A stretch of DNA of 8,716 nt from Paracoccaceae bacterium (GCA_018647275.1 JABGTH010000136.1:1-8716); one strand, 5' to 3'; counted from the first letter of the stretch, positions 1-6,389 are shown. The notes: a model not told the origin generated them from the sequence alone. Made by a program: numbers and translations.

Positions 1-132
1 CAAGGGAATGGACACCGATCAAATCCAAAAGCATCGTCACCCACATGGTCACACGCCAACAGAAAGAAAAGTATCAAAAAGCCGTTAATCGGGTCTCACA
101 GCACCGCACGATGGAGTGCAAAACAGGTCGAA

Positions 133-546
133 TTAGGCACCTACACCGGGACTTGGAAACAACTGAACACCGTTGATTTTCCACCCCATATCAGTCTCTA
201 ACATGCGATACCCAAGGACGTGGACAACACCCTTTCGATCCTTGATCAGGACCTTCTGCCAAAGGCTGCCATTCACGTCAGCCAACTCCAAATACCGCAC
301 CTCGGCGGGCCTCCAAACCATTGGATAACCACGTGTCACCATGCTGCGGAAATTTTCGGGACTGCCAAACAATCGCTGTAAATTCGGGCTGGCAAACCCA
401 AACGCTGCCTCAAAGTCGTCGGCCCGAAATGCTTCGATCTGTCGGTCGATCGTCGACTTTATGTCAGCCCCTTGCGCCTGCGCACCGCCTATTCCTAGGC
501 CGCTCATTAGCATTACAATAATTGCGATTTTCAGGGTACGAAGCAT
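133..546 (-). CDS. DUF4864 family exported protein
   Basis: This 137-residue protein has no known function. The N-terminus is a clear Sec signal peptide: a short basic start (MLRTLK), a hydrophobic core at about residues 7-21, and a probable cleavage site after AQA at 22-24. The mature part (IDRQIEAFRADDFEAAFGFA, then FGSPENFRSMV, YPMVWRPAEVRY and a GWKINGVQL end) reads like the DUF4864 family, small alpha+beta proteins that I recall as common in Rhodobacterales. The frame is open up to 642, but the added 32 residues do not look like a signal peptide or a conserved start, and they would begin inside the lysK terminator. The ATG at 544-546 is preceded by GGAA-type purines and puts the signal peptide first. 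The gene lies downstream of lysK on the same strand but beyond that terminator, so it is probably transcribed separately. The product is likely periplasmic; its role cannot be inferred from context. Confidence 0.88.
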   Translation of the reverse strand: MLRTLKIAIIVMLMSGLGIGGAQAQGADIKSTIDRQIEAFRADDFEAAFGFASPNLQRLFGSPENFRSMVTRGYPMVWRPAEVRYLELADVNGSLWQKVLIKDRKGVVHVLGYRMLETDMGWKINGVQLFPSPGVGA

Positions 547-572
547 TTCCAATTTCCAACTGTTCCGGATCG

Positions 573-600
573 CATGTAGCCTGCAATCAGCCCAAATCAA
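573..600 (-). promoter_or_regulatory. possible promoter of the DUF4864 gene
   Basis: Read on the minus strand, TTGATT (600-595) and TACATG (578-573) are separated by 16 bases, about 27 bases upstream of the ATG at 546. The -35 matches four of six consensus positions and the -10 three of six. The main argument is positional: the lysK terminator lies just upstream, so the gene needs a start site in this short interval. The match itself is weak. Confidence 0.25.
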
Positions 601-609
601 CAAGATATG

Positions 610-640
610 AAAAAGGGCGGCTTGCCGAAACAAACCGCCC
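610..640 (-). terminator. rho-independent terminator of lysK
   Basis: On the minus strand GGGCGGTTTG (640-631) pairs with CAAGCCGCCC (624-615), a 10-bp stem with one G-T wobble and the six-base loop TTTCGG. Five T residues (614-610) follow directly. It lies 29 bases past the lysK stop and before the DUF4864 gene, so it should end lysK transcription. Confidence 0.85.
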
Positions 641-668
641 ATTCAATTCCAACCCAGTCTGCGGCTAC

Positions 669-2243
669 TTAAAGCAGCTCACCTGCCAAGGCGCGATCGA
701 TCAAAGCAACAGTTTCATCAACACCGTAGAGCGCAATGAAACCACCAAAACGTGGGCCCTGCGAAGCACCCAACAGCACTTCATAAAGGGCCGTGAACCA
801 GCCACGCATCGGATCGAAACGTTCACGACCACAAGCAAAAACTTCGGACTGCAACGCATCACCGTCCAACTCACCATCCCAAGATTTCAGACGATTACGC
901 AGATCTTCTAACGCTTCACGCTCAATGTCTGTCGGCGCGCGGAACACTTTGGTTGGTTTTACAAAGTCATTGTAATACCGCACTGCAAAACCAGCAGCCT
1001 GATCCATGTCTGGGTTCGTTTCTGCAGATGTGTCAGGCGCATATCGCTGGATGAACCCCCACAACTGATCCTTTTCCTCAGCACCCGAAACAGAGGCCAA
1101 GTTCAAAAGCATGGAATACGGAACCACCATTTTTGACTCAGGAACGTCACCACCATGAATATGCCAAACAGGGTTGTTCAACTGGCCTTTGATGTCTTGG
1201 CCAGCATAGGCACGCAACTGCTGATGATATTCGTCCATCGCTTTTGGGATCACATCAAAATGCATCCGCTTCGCCGTCTTAGGCTTTTGGTACATGAAGT
1301 ATGAAAGAGATTCAGAGGACGCATAGGTTAGCCATTTATCAATGCTCACGCCATTGCCGCTGGTCTTTGAAATCTTCTGGCCGTTTTCATCCAGGAACAA
1401 CTCGTATGAAAAGTGCTCTGGCGCTTTGTGACCCAAGATACGGCAGATGCCATCGTAAATCGGCGTGTTGGTTGAGTGGTCTTTGCCATACATCTCAAAA
1501 TCAACGCCCAAAGCAGCCCAACGTGCGCCAAAGTCTGGCTTCCACTGCAACTTAACATTGCCGCCAGTGACAGGCAGCGTCCACTCAACACCATCTTCAT
1601 CATCGAATGTGATCGTTCCGTCAGCCTTGTTGACCGACTTCATCGGCACATACAAAACGCGACCGGTTTCTGGGTGGATCGGTAAGAAAATCGAATAGGT
1701 CTGACGACGCTCTTCGCGCAATGATTTCAACATCACCGCCATGACTTCATCGTATTTTTCAACCGCGCGCAAAAGCACTTCATCAAATTTACCTGAACTA
1801 TAAAACTCAGTGGCAGAGATGAAATCGTACTCAAACCCAAAGGTATCCAAGAAGCGGCGCAGCATTGCATTGTTGTGATCGCCAAAGCTGTCATGCGTTC
1901 CAAACGGATCAGGCACGCGCGTCAATGGACGCTGAAGGTGCTCGGTCAGGTTGTCTGCGTTTGGAACGTTGCTTGGAACCTTGCGCATGCCATCTAAGTC
2001 GTCAGAGAAACAAACCATCTTGGTTGGGATATCGCTAATCTCTTCGAACGCACGACGGATCATCGTTGTACGGGCGACTTCGCCAAAGGTACCGATGTGG
2101 GGCAAACCTGATGGGCCATAACCAGTTTCAAAAAGCACATAGCCTTTCTCAGGTGGCGACTTGGCAAAACGTTTGAGCAGACGGCGGGCTTCTTCAAAGG
2201 GCCACGCTTTGCTTGCCAATGCGGCCTCTCTTGTCTCAGTCAT
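669..2243 (-). CDS. lysK: lysine--tRNA ligase, class I
   Basis: LysK charges tRNA-Lys with lysine in the cytoplasm, using ATP. This is the class I form (Rossmann-type catalytic domain), typical of archaea and alphaproteobacteria and unrelated in fold to the class II LysS of most bacteria. From the ATG at 2243 the protein has 524 residues, the usual family length. The class I HIGH motif is seen as PHIGT at about residues 48-52 within ETGYGPSGLPHIGTFGEVAR, and the KMSKS motif as KISKTSGNG at about 290-298. The C-terminal half is helical, as expected for the anticodon-binding cage domain. The frame extends to a TTG at 2255 (four more residues), but ATG followed by TETREAALASKAWPFEEAR is the start I associate with this family. 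The Shine-Dalgarno is weak (GGAT/AAG). No second lysine synthetase is visible. It is transcribed alone, divergent from the TerB-like gene, and ends at a strong terminator. Confidence 0.96.
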   Translation of the reverse strand: MTETREAALASKAWPFEEARRLLKRFAKSPPEKGYVLFETGYGPSGLPHIGTFGEVARTTMIRRAFEEISDIPTKMVCFSDDLDGMRKVPSNVPNADNLTEHLQRPLTRVPDPFGTHDSFGDHNNAMLRRFLDTFGFEYDFISATEFYSSGKFDEVLLRAVEKYDEVMAVMLKSLREERRQTYSIFLPIHPETGRVLYVPMKSVNKADGTITFDDEDGVEWTLPVTGGNVKLQWKPDFGARWAALGVDFEMYGKDHSTNTPIYDGICRILGHKAPEHFSYELFLDENGQKISKTSGNGVSIDKWLTYASSESLSYFMYQKPKTAKRMHFDVIPKAMDEYHQQLRAYAGQDIKGQLNNPVWHIHGGDVPESKMVVPYSMLLNLASVSGAEEKDQLWGFIQRYAPDTSAETNPDMDQAAGFAVRYYNDFVKPTKVFRAPTDIEREALEDLRNRLKSWDGELDGDALQSEVFACGRERFDPMRGWFTALYEVLLGASQGPRFGGFIALYGVDETVALIDRALAGELL

Positions 2244-2295
2244 CTTAAAATCCAATCAGGCATAAACCCGCGCCCGATGCGCGCTGTTTTGCCGC

Positions 2296-2324
2296 TACCT
2301 ATTGATCAACGTCCCAAGGGTCAA
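2296..2324 (-). promoter_or_regulatory. possible lysK promoter
   Basis: Minus-strand TTGACC (2324-2319) is a five-of-six -35 match. It is followed after 17 bases by TAGGTA (2301-2296), a poor -10 match. The start site would lie about 45 bases upstream of the lysK ATG. The site overlaps an oppositely oriented promoter candidate for the TerB-like gene. Confidence 0.3.
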
Positions 2325-2330
2325 TAAATT
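2302..2330 (+). promoter_or_regulatory. possible promoter of the TerB-like gene
   Basis: TTGATC (2302-2307) and TAAATT (2325-2330) are separated by exactly 17 bases, each matching four of six consensus positions. The predicted start near 2337 leaves a leader of about 40 bases before the GTG at 2380. The -35 lies in the palindrome TTGATCAA (2302-2309). Confidence 0.4.
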
Positions 2331-2379
2331 GGTCATATAAACAGATGCGACATTTCCAACAGGCAAAGGGCTTTACCCA

Positions 2380-2799
2380 GTGCAACATTTCTCAAATTCA
2401 ATGACACCACAAGACGCGCTTGTTGCAGTTATGATCGCGGTATCAGCCTCAAACGAAGATATTCGCACCGCTGAGTTGATCAAAATTCAGTCAGCTGTAA
2501 ACATGCTGCCCGTCTTTGCAGAGTTTGACGTCGACCACTTGAAGTCAATCAGCCAAGTGGTGTTTGATTTGTTTGAACAAGAAGATGGCCTTGATGCTCT
2601 GTTTGGACTGGTACGCGAAGCCCTGCCAGTACGCTTATACGAAACTGCATATGCGCTTGCATGTGATGTCGCTGCCGCGGATGGAGCTTTAGACGAGGCA
2701 GAACTGCGCCTGCTTGAAGAAATCCGTTACGAGCTGAACATCGACCGCCTACACGCCGCCGCGATCGAACGTGGCGCACGGGCACGACACACGGTCTAA
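2380..2799 (+). CDS. TerB-like (tellurite-resistance TerB family) protein
   Basis: This small, probably cytoplasmic, all-helical acidic protein has 139 residues. The segment CDVAAADGALDEAELRLLEE (about 95-114) is the typical TerB signature: an acidic AADG turn followed by a helix with conserved E. An earlier segment, SASNEDIRTAEL (about 22-33), looks like a second copy of the same motif, as expected for the two-fold TerB fold. Members are named after the tellurite resistance operon, but isolated copies like this one, with no other ter genes nearby, have no established function, so tellurite resistance should not be assumed. The chosen start is GTG at 2380, which has AAAGGG nine bases upstream. 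The in-frame ATG at 2401 would remove seven residues and has no visible Shine-Dalgarno. Two stop codons (TAA TAA) end the gene. It is divergent from lysK and stands alone. Confidence 0.9.
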   Translation: MQHFSNSMTPQDALVAVMIAVSASNEDIRTAELIKIQSAVNMLPVFAEFDVDHLKSISQVVFDLFEQEDGLDALFGLVREALPVRLYETAYALACDVAAADGALDEAELRLLEEIRYELNIDRLHAAAIERGARARHTV

Positions 2800-2839
2800 T
2801 AATCTTTGCTCACCGGTGAAGCATTGCCCCAAAATGGCT

Positions 2840-2868
2840 TTGCGTTTCTCGATCAAGTTTTCTATACG
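2840..2868 (+). promoter_or_regulatory. possible promoter of the riboswitch-dadA transcript
   Basis: TTGCGT (2840-2845) and TATACG (2863-2868) are separated by 17 bases. The predicted start is near 2875, just before the glycine aptamers begin, which is where a riboswitch promoter should lie. The -35 matches only three of six positions. Confidence 0.45.
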
Positions 2869-2884
2869 AAATCCACATAATGCG

Positions 2885-3085
2885 ACTCGCATGGGAGAGC
2901 TCAGCTAAGTGCTGACGCCGAAGGAGCAACGCCCCGGAAACTCTCAGGCACATGAACCGTGCAAGTTGCCGCAAAATGCGGACATTGTGTATCTGGAGAG
3001 TGGTCTGTTTTAACGCAGCAGGCCCACCGAAGGAGAAAGCTGCCAAGGTTCGGTGGTCAAGCTCTCAGGTCACGCGACAGATGGG
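2885..3085 (+). promoter_or_regulatory. tandem glycine riboswitch (two aptamers) upstream of dadA
   Basis: Two glycine aptamers are recognisable by their conserved cores. Aptamer I has GGGAGAG (2893-2899), CGCCGAAGGAGCAAC (about 2916-2930) and ACTCTCAGGCA (2940-2950). Its P1 pairs GCATGG (2889-2894) with CCGTGC (2957-2962), including one T-G wobble. Aptamer II has TGGAGAG (2994-3000), ACCGAAGGAGAAA (about 3026-3038) and GCTCTCAGG (3061-3069), with P1 ATCTG (2991-2995) against CAGAT (3078-3082). In each, GAGAG can pair with CTCTC. The linker between the two P1 stems is 28 bases and contains a small hairpin, CCGCA-AAA-TGCGG (2969-2981). Known tandem glycine riboswitches mostly switch genes on when glycine binds. 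The downstream gene is dadA. No U-tract terminator follows, so control is more likely translational or by a non-canonical mechanism. Confidence 0.93.
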
Positions 3086-3121
3086 GACACGACTTGGCAA
3101 TTCTGCCGATCCTTTGTGTCC
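3085..3121 (+). promoter_or_regulatory. hairpin between the glycine riboswitch and dadA (candidate expression platform)
   Basis: GGACAC (3085-3090) pairs with GTGTCC (3116-3121). Inside it TTGGCA (3094-3099) pairs with TGCCGA (3104-3109, one T-G wobble) around the loop ATTC. The hairpin starts two bases after P1 of aptamer II. It is followed by GCCTACCATC, not a T-run, so it is not a standard intrinsic terminator. The weak dadA Shine-Dalgarno (GAAAGAG, 3141-3147) lies outside it. Confidence 0.55.
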
Positions 3122-3155
3122 GCCTACCATCGCGTTTGACGAAAGAGCATAGAAT

Positions 3156-4388
3156 ATGTCCCATATCGCAGTCATCGGGGCCGGCATCACCGGTATCACC
3201 ACAGCCTATTCCCTCGCTTCACGCGGATACAAAGTCAGCGTATTTGATCGCAATCGTTACGCAGCGATGGAAACCTCTTTTGCCAATGGCGGACAACTAA
3301 GTGCATCCAATGCCGAAGTTTGGACCCGTTGGGGCACCATCTTTAAGGGCCTCAAGTGGATGCTCAATTCTGACGCGCCCTTGTTGGTCAACCCAAAGCC
3401 AAGCTGGCACAAACTGTCATGGATGGCAGAGTTCATGGGAAATATCCCAAACTATGAAGCCCATACAATCGCCACCGCCAAAATGGCAATCGAGGCGCGT
3501 CAGCATCTGTTACGCTTTGCGGGCGAAGTTGGATTTGAGTTCGACATGGAAAAACGTGGTATCCTTCATGTTTACAAATCCCAAGGCGAATTTGAGCACG
3601 CCCGCCGCGTCAACGAAATGCTGACCAAAGCAGGTTTGGACCGTCGTGAAGTATCCGCTGCTGAAGTTCAAACAATCGAACCTGCGCTGAAAACAGATAC
3701 CCTTGGCGGCTATTATACTGAGAGTGATTTCACTGGCGACATCCACCTTTACGCCCGCGCCCTGTCAAAGGGCTGCGAAGCGATGGGCGTTGAGTTCCAC
3801 TATAAGGCCGACGTGTCCGAGTACGACCATACAGGCAACGGCGTAAAACTAAGCTGGAACACTGATGATGGTGCCCAAGACGAACACTTTGATGGCATCG
3901 TTATCTGCGCAGGCGTTGGGTCAAAAGCCATCGCAAACGCCCTTGGGGACCGCGTGAACATCTATCCGGTCAAAGGATATTCGATCACCGTTAACCTAGA
4001 CGACAAAGAATCCCAAGCAGCGGCGCCATGGGTAAGCCTGTTGGATGATGAAGCGAAAATTGTCACCTCGCGTCTTGGCAAAAACCGCTTCCGCATTGCG
4101 GGCACGGCAGAATTCAACGGCTACAATCTGGACATCCGTGATGACCGGATCAAACCGCTGTGCAAGTGGTGTGAGACTTTCTTTCCAGAGGTATCAACTG
4201 AGCACTGCGTTCCGTGGGCAGGCTTGCGTCCAATGTTGCCATCCATGATGCCAAAGATCGGGCCAGGTTCAAAGCCGGGCGTGTTCTACAACACAGGTCA
4301 CGGACATTTGGGTTGGACACTGTCTGCGGCAACAGCCGAAGCGACAGCCGATTTTGTCGAAGCCAGCCGCGCCAAGAATGCAGCCTAA
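3156..4388 (+). CDS. dadA: D-amino acid dehydrogenase (FAD-dependent, DadA family)
   Basis: DadA is a flavoprotein that oxidatively deaminates D-amino acids, classically D-alanine to pyruvate and ammonia, passing electrons to the respiratory chain at the inner membrane. The 410-residue protein is close to the family length (about 415-435). It opens with the FAD-binding Rossmann motif GAGITG at residues 8-13 within HIAVIGAGITGITTAYSLA, followed by an acidic FDR near 30-32. The C-terminal FAD and substrate region is present: WAGLRPMLPSMMPKIGPG (about 354-371) and NTGHGHLGWT (379-388), the usual DAO-family end. The ATG at 3156 has GAAAGAG eight bases upstream and gives the expected N-terminus. 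It is preceded by a tandem glycine riboswitch, so glycine probably controls expression; this suggests the enzyme, or its products, belongs to glycine or D-amino-acid catabolism. The true substrate cannot be fixed from sequence, and a broader glycine/D-amino acid oxidase role is possible. Confidence 0.93.
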   Translation: MSHIAVIGAGITGITTAYSLASRGYKVSVFDRNRYAAMETSFANGGQLSASNAEVWTRWGTIFKGLKWMLNSDAPLLVNPKPSWHKLSWMAEFMGNIPNYEAHTIATAKMAIEARQHLLRFAGEVGFEFDMEKRGILHVYKSQGEFEHARRVNEMLTKAGLDRREVSAAEVQTIEPALKTDTLGGYYTESDFTGDIHLYARALSKGCEAMGVEFHYKADVSEYDHTGNGVKLSWNTDDGAQDEHFDGIVICAGVGSKAIANALGDRVNIYPVKGYSITVNLDDKESQAAAPWVSLLDDEAKIVTSRLGKNRFRIAGTAEFNGYNLDIRDDRIKPLCKWCETFFPEVSTEHCVPWAGLRPMLPSMMPKIGPGSKPGVFYNTGHGHLGWTLSAATAEATADFVEASRAKNAA

Positions 4389-4395
4389 GAATACC

Positions 4396-4430
4396 GCGCT
4401 TGCCCGCACTGGGCAGGCGCTAACTGTTGT
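4396..4430 (+). terminator. hairpin terminator after dadA
   Basis: GCGCTTGCCC (4396-4405) pairs with GGGCAGGCGC (4411-4420), a 10-bp stem with one T-G wobble and loop GCACT. It starts eight bases past the dadA stop. The following TAACTGTTGT is only moderately T-rich, so termination may be partial. The stop codon of the convergent dacB relic touches this hairpin, so it may once have served both genes. Confidence 0.6.
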
Positions 4431-4850
4431 GTACAGCACCCCAACGGCCAATCAGTTTCTGCTGTAACTTTTTAGAGCGGGTGTTGTAGACTTTAGCCCC
4501 CTTAGGTGCTTCACGATCCGCCTTTGAAATCCGCGAACGTATTTTTTATCGTCGGAGAAAATAGCAAACGCATACAGTGCGGTGATCGCCTTTGTCACAC
4601 TGGCAGGTGCTACAGATACGTTCCCATTCATCCCCTCAATACGCGCACTTTTTTAAGCATTTGTCACAGCAAAAGCCACACGCCCACTGATCCGTGAGAC
4701 ACGCACAAGGGCATTTGCACTTTTGACATCCAACTTGGGCGCATCCGCACCACGCAGCGCAAGGCTCAGCGAGGACAGCGGGGCTTCGGCCAACACCGCG
4801 GTTGTTCCCGAATAAAAAATTGCAGTGCCAAGAAATGCGCATCGTGAAAT
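4420..4850 (-). pseudogene. dacB: dacB relic: D-alanyl-D-alanine carboxypeptidase (PBP4 type), internally deleted and frameshifted
   Basis: An intact DacB is a periplasmic penicillin-binding protein that trims peptidoglycan and releases D-alanine; it is usually about 450-500 residues. Only about 144 codons remain. The N-terminal frame gives ISRCAFLGTAI (a signal-peptide start whose first codon is now ATT at 4850-4848), AEAPLSSLSLALRG, then SGRVAFAV. It meets an in-frame TAA at 4655-4653 but resumes in the same frame with NGNVSVAPASVTKAITALYA. SVTK (4601-4590) is the catalytic SxxK motif of PBP4 enzymes. Directly after it comes AFAIFSDD, then in the next frame RSRISKADREAPKG and SKKLQQKLIGRWG, ending at TAG (4422-4420). 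I read the last part as the DacB C-terminus, so several hundred middle codons, including the other active-site motifs, are missing. The frame change lies at the A-run (T-run 4542-4547 on the plus strand), consistent with loss of one A. The N-terminal assignment is firm; the C-terminal one is inference. Confidence 0.8.
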
Positions 4851-4884
4851 ATCTTTTAATACGTTGCTGATGTAACCAATGAAT

Positions 4885-4904
4885 TGTGACAAGCTCAAGT
4901 CACA
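4885..4904. promoter_or_regulatory. inverted repeat, candidate operator upstream of the EamA gene
   Basis: TGTGAC (4885-4890) and GTCACA (4899-4904) form a perfect 6-bp inverted repeat around eight bases. It is centred about 56 bases upstream of the transporter ATG and 45 bases upstream of the dacB relic. It could bind a dimeric regulator or form a weak hairpin in a transcript. The half-sites resemble CRP, but the spacing is wrong for it. Confidence 0.35.
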
Positions 4905-4950
4905 GATCGTTCACGTTTGCATCCATTGAATGGCATGATAGCGATTGATC

Positions 4951-5790
4951 ATGAACAAACTTAGCGCTCAGCCTATCCTTATCATGTTTGTCGCCATGTC
5001 GATGATTCCCGCAGGGGACACCGCAGGCAAACTGCTTAGCTGGGGTTTGGGTGCCCATCCAATCTATGTGTCGTGGTCGCGGTTTTTCATAGGCGCATTG
5101 ATGGTGTTCCCCTTTATTCCAAAAGGGACTTGGGCGCTTTTGAAGGACATTCGGGTCTGGGGGCGCGCGCTCTTGATGGCAACCGGGCTTAGCTGCATTC
5201 AAATAGCGTTATCCCTAGAACCCATCGCCGATGTCTTTGCCGCCTTCTTTATCGGCCCTTTGGTCAGTTACGTTCTGGCAACCATATTCCTGCGTGAAAC
5301 GATCACATGGCAACGCACTGCTTTGATCATCCTTGGCTTCATTGGGGTGCTGATCGTTGTACGCCCCGGTTCAGATGCAGGCGTTGGCTTGTTATGGGCC
5401 GTGGCGGCTGGAACCTGTTATGGCGCGTTCCTAACTGCATCACGTTGGATAGCACATTTAGGCACACCCATTGGGTTAACCTTTACCCAGCTTTTTATCA
5501 GCGCCTTGGTTTTGGCTCCCACCGGCGCGACGAACATCCCTACCCTCACTGGCGAAATCATGTGGCTTACAACGCTATCGGCCCTGTTCTCGATGCTGGG
5601 CAACCTGCTGCTGTTATATGCCTACAAAACAACCCCAGCGACACGCCTTGCGCCATTGGTCTATTCCCAGCTTTTGGCTGCCGCCATTCTGGGTTGGGTG
5701 TTCTTTGACACATGGCCTGCAGTAGTCACATGGGTCGGGTTGTTGATCGTCATGGGTGCAGGGATCACCTCAGCACGTCTACACGCCTAA
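4951..5790 (+). CDS. EamA/DMT-family inner-membrane transporter
   Basis: This very hydrophobic 279-residue protein has about ten predicted transmembrane helices in two homologous five-helix halves (roughly residues 5-135 and 145-275), the drug/metabolite transporter architecture. Typical EamA segments are visible: EPIADVFAAFFIGPLVSYVL then FLRETITWQRTALIILGFIG and VRPGSD at the end of the first half, and YAYKTTPATRLAPLVYSQLL then GLLIVMGAGI at the end of the second. Family members export or import small metabolites, amino acids or nucleosides; the substrate cannot be told from sequence. Start: ATG at 4951, with an alternative TTG two codons upstream (4945); neither has a convincing Shine-Dalgarno. 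The gene is divergent from the dacB relic and convergent with nadD, overlapping the latter by four bases at the stop codons. Confidence 0.92.
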   Translation: MNKLSAQPILIMFVAMSMIPAGDTAGKLLSWGLGAHPIYVSWSRFFIGALMVFPFIPKGTWALLKDIRVWGRALLMATGLSCIQIALSLEPIADVFAAFFIGPLVSYVLATIFLRETITWQRTALIILGFIGVLIVVRPGSDAGVGLLWAVAAGTCYGAFLTASRWIAHLGTPIGLTFTQLFISALVLAPTGATNIPTLTGEIMWLTTLSALFSMLGNLLLLYAYKTTPATRLAPLVYSQLLAAAILGWVFFDTWPAVVTWVGLLIVMGAGITSARLHA

Positions 5791-6389
5791 GCGCTCCAAC
5801 CACCCGCCGCACGAATAGCGGTCGAAGACTGATCCACCATTGGTACATTCACAAAGCACCACGCCGGTGTCCCAACACGTGACAACATATGCGAATGACG
5901 CCCTGCAATACGGTTCGCACGATACAGACGCGCCGCTGGCGACATACGGGCGGAAATACGATCACCCCGGCGGGCCAACACACCAATCGCGACGTTCTCC
6001 ATAATCCACTGCCAGTCCTGCCACAGATGGAACTGCGCCAGGTTATCAGCGCCCATCAACCACACAAACCGAACCCCACGATACCGCGCCTGCAAAGCTT
6101 GCAATGTCTGGGCGGTAAAACGCGTTCCAAGCTGGCGTTCGATATCCGTAACCTCGACACGCGGGTGATCCATCACCATCCGCGCACGTTCCATCCGCTG
6201 TTCAATCGGCGCAGGGCCACGATCCTTCAACGGATTTCCCGGCGACACCATCCACCACACACGGTCCAAGCCAAACCGCTTTAGCGCTTCACGCGTGATG
6301 TGCGCATGACCCGCATGGGCGGGGTCAAAGGAACCACCAAGCAGGCCAATGGTCTGGCCGCTGCGGGCATATGGATACGAAGACTTCAT
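5787..6389 (-). CDS. nadD: nicotinate-nucleotide adenylyltransferase
   Basis: NadD transfers AMP from ATP to nicotinate mononucleotide, giving deamido-NAD, an essential step of NAD synthesis in the cytoplasm. From the ATG at 6389 the protein has 200 residues, the normal size. The nucleotidyltransferase signature is complete: GGSFDPAHAGH at residues 18-28, including the HxGH nucleotide-binding motif (25-28). FVWLMGADNLAQFHLWQDW lies mid-protein, and SSTAIR (188-193) is the C-terminal ISSTxIR motif. The frame continues to an ATG at 6491, adding 34 residues; that start has a possible AGG eight bases upstream, while 6389 has no clear Shine-Dalgarno. I prefer 6389 because MKSSYPYARSGQTIGLLGG matches where the family usually begins and the extension looks unconserved. 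It is divergent from ettA and overlaps the EamA gene tail to tail. Confidence 0.95.
   Translation of the reverse strand: MKSSYPYARSGQTIGLLGGSFDPAHAGHAHITREALKRFGLDRVWWMVSPGNPLKDRGPAPIEQRMERARMVMDHPRVEVTDIERQLGTRFTAQTLQALQARYRGVRFVWLMGADNLAQFHLWQDWQWIMENVAIGVLARRGDRISARMSPAARLYRANRIAGRHSHMLSRVGTPAWCFVNVPMVDQSSTAIRAAGGWSA

Noticed and set aside
1..132. Possible end of a gene at the left edge: open frames exist on both strands, including a minus frame with a lipobox-like LLAC.
   Set aside because: No frame has a credible start with Shine-Dalgarno or a recognisable family, and several frames are open by chance over so short a stretch.
2807..2823. A terminator for the TerB-like gene (dyad TGCTCACCGGTGAAGCA).
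   Set aside because: The dyad has almost no loop, only short interrupted pairing, and no T-run after it.
3085..3121. An intrinsic terminator controlled by the riboswitch.
   Set aside because: The hairpin is good but is followed by GCCTACCATCGCG with no T-tract, so it is listed only as a candidate platform.
2959..3300. Plus-strand open frames through the leader and the start of dadA.
   Set aside because: They cover the glycine riboswitch and overlap dadA in another frame; the translated sequence has no family features.
4653..4898. An apparent 81-residue minus-strand gene starting at TTG 4898.
   Set aside because: Its sequence is the N-terminus of DacB broken by a stop, and homology resumes in the same frame after the stop. 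The residues before about 4850 are leader sequence. It is part of the pseudogene, not a separate small gene.
4885..4904. A CRP/FNR binding site.
   Set aside because: The half-sites TGTGA and TCACA are separated by 10 bases where CRP needs 6, and the FNR core TTGAT is absent. Kept only as an unspecified dyad.
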